Part shown: positions 63,540 to 64,000 of the stretch, in pieces
How the letters are laid out: every line of letters starts with the position of its first letter
Position numbering within the stretch: the first letter of the stretch is position 1
Source: Bacteroidales bacterium
GTDB taxonomy: Bacteria > Bacteroidota > Bacteroidia > Bacteroidales > UBA932
DNA length: 64,000 nucleotides
Assembly: GCA_015060205.1 (NCBI GenBank)
Contig: SUYY01000003.1
Coordinates: 20,719-84,718 of the forward strand
Direction: 5' to 3'
Notes under the pieces: model-generated
Told to the model about the DNA's origin: nothing
The model's database searches: none
The model's input: only the letters and a program-made list of their open reading frames with translations
Position numbers and translations under genes: made by a program

Positions 63540-64000
63540 TGAGCAGAAGATTATATATGTTGATATTGATTGGAGCACTCCTCTCGTCATGTGCCAATTA
63601 CCTGAATGTGAGACCTCAGGGAAAGGTGCTTCCGCAGACTGATGAGGAATTCGCTGCCATCATGCATAACCGTATCAATGACATTGAGGGCGGTTATGAT
63701 GAATATGTAATTGGAAATATGGACGTAATATCGCGTCGTGAGGGTTGTGCTGATGATCTTGATGCCAATATAAAGACGGGAAACATGACCGCATATGCAG
63801 GTGATGTGATCAATCAGAGGCAGACTGATTACAGGGAGACTTTTGAGATAATCCGTGACTGCAATATCGTAATCGAGAACATGGAGGGGCGTACCACGAC
63901 ATTGGCTTCTGATGTGCTTGCGGCAGCATATGCAATGAAGGGTATATGCTATTACAATCTGCTCCGTGATTTCTGTGATGCCTGGGATGCCGCGGATTCC
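63536..64000 (+). CDS. SusD/RagB family nutrient-binding lipoprotein (3' truncated by window edge)
   Basis: 'LIGALLSSCANYLNVRPQGKVLPQTDEEFAAIM...' lipobox and SusD N-terminus; overlaps the susC stop. Confidence 0.88.
   Translation, partial: MMSRRLYMLILIGALLSSCANYLNVRPQGKVLPQTDEEFAAIMHNRINDIEGGYDEYVIGNMDVISRREGCADDLDANIKTGNMTAYAGDVINQRQTDYRETFEIIRDCNIVIENMEGRTTTLASDVLAAAYAMKGICYYNLLRDFCDAWDAADS

Noticed and set aside
1-64000. CRISPR arrays, prophage or transposase genes
   Set aside because: No regularly spaced repeats, phage structural genes or transposase motifs were seen on reading the window.

Overview
The window is a contiguous stretch of a Bacteroidales-type chromosome. Repeated TAnnTTTG (-7) promoter boxes, SusC/SusD, flavoprotein A and DUF2147/DUF4252-type proteins all support this. 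About 50 protein-coding genes are recognisable by eye, plus one tRNA-Thr(CGT) and several hairpin terminators. Most content is housekeeping: pckA, recQ, thrB-thrC, ferritin/flavodiiron, nadB-nadC-nadA, nhaA, trpS, cca, xerC-like, hpf, holA, pgm, gdhA, cdd, mnmA. Accessory or unusual content includes: an SipW-like peptidase / HPr-kinase-like / ABC exporter cassette (2.5-5.6 kb); a small polysaccharide locus with flippase, pyruvyltransferase, FrhB-like protein and GT (29.9-34.4 kb); next to that locus, a single ORF fusing a YbaK/PrdX aminoacyl-tRNA deacylase domain to a GT2 glycosyltransferase; a Thr/Ile-rich leader peptide before thrBC that is absent from the ORF track; a candidate minus-strand small RNA at 12.1-12.2 kb; a 20-bp hairpin around the start codon of a choloylglycine-hydrolase-family gene; a 180-bp palindromic element at 25.87-26.05 kb; and a GH84-like protein with a substituted catalytic motif. 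No CRISPR array, rRNA, transposase or prophage was seen. All functional calls come from reading motifs by eye; no database search was run.
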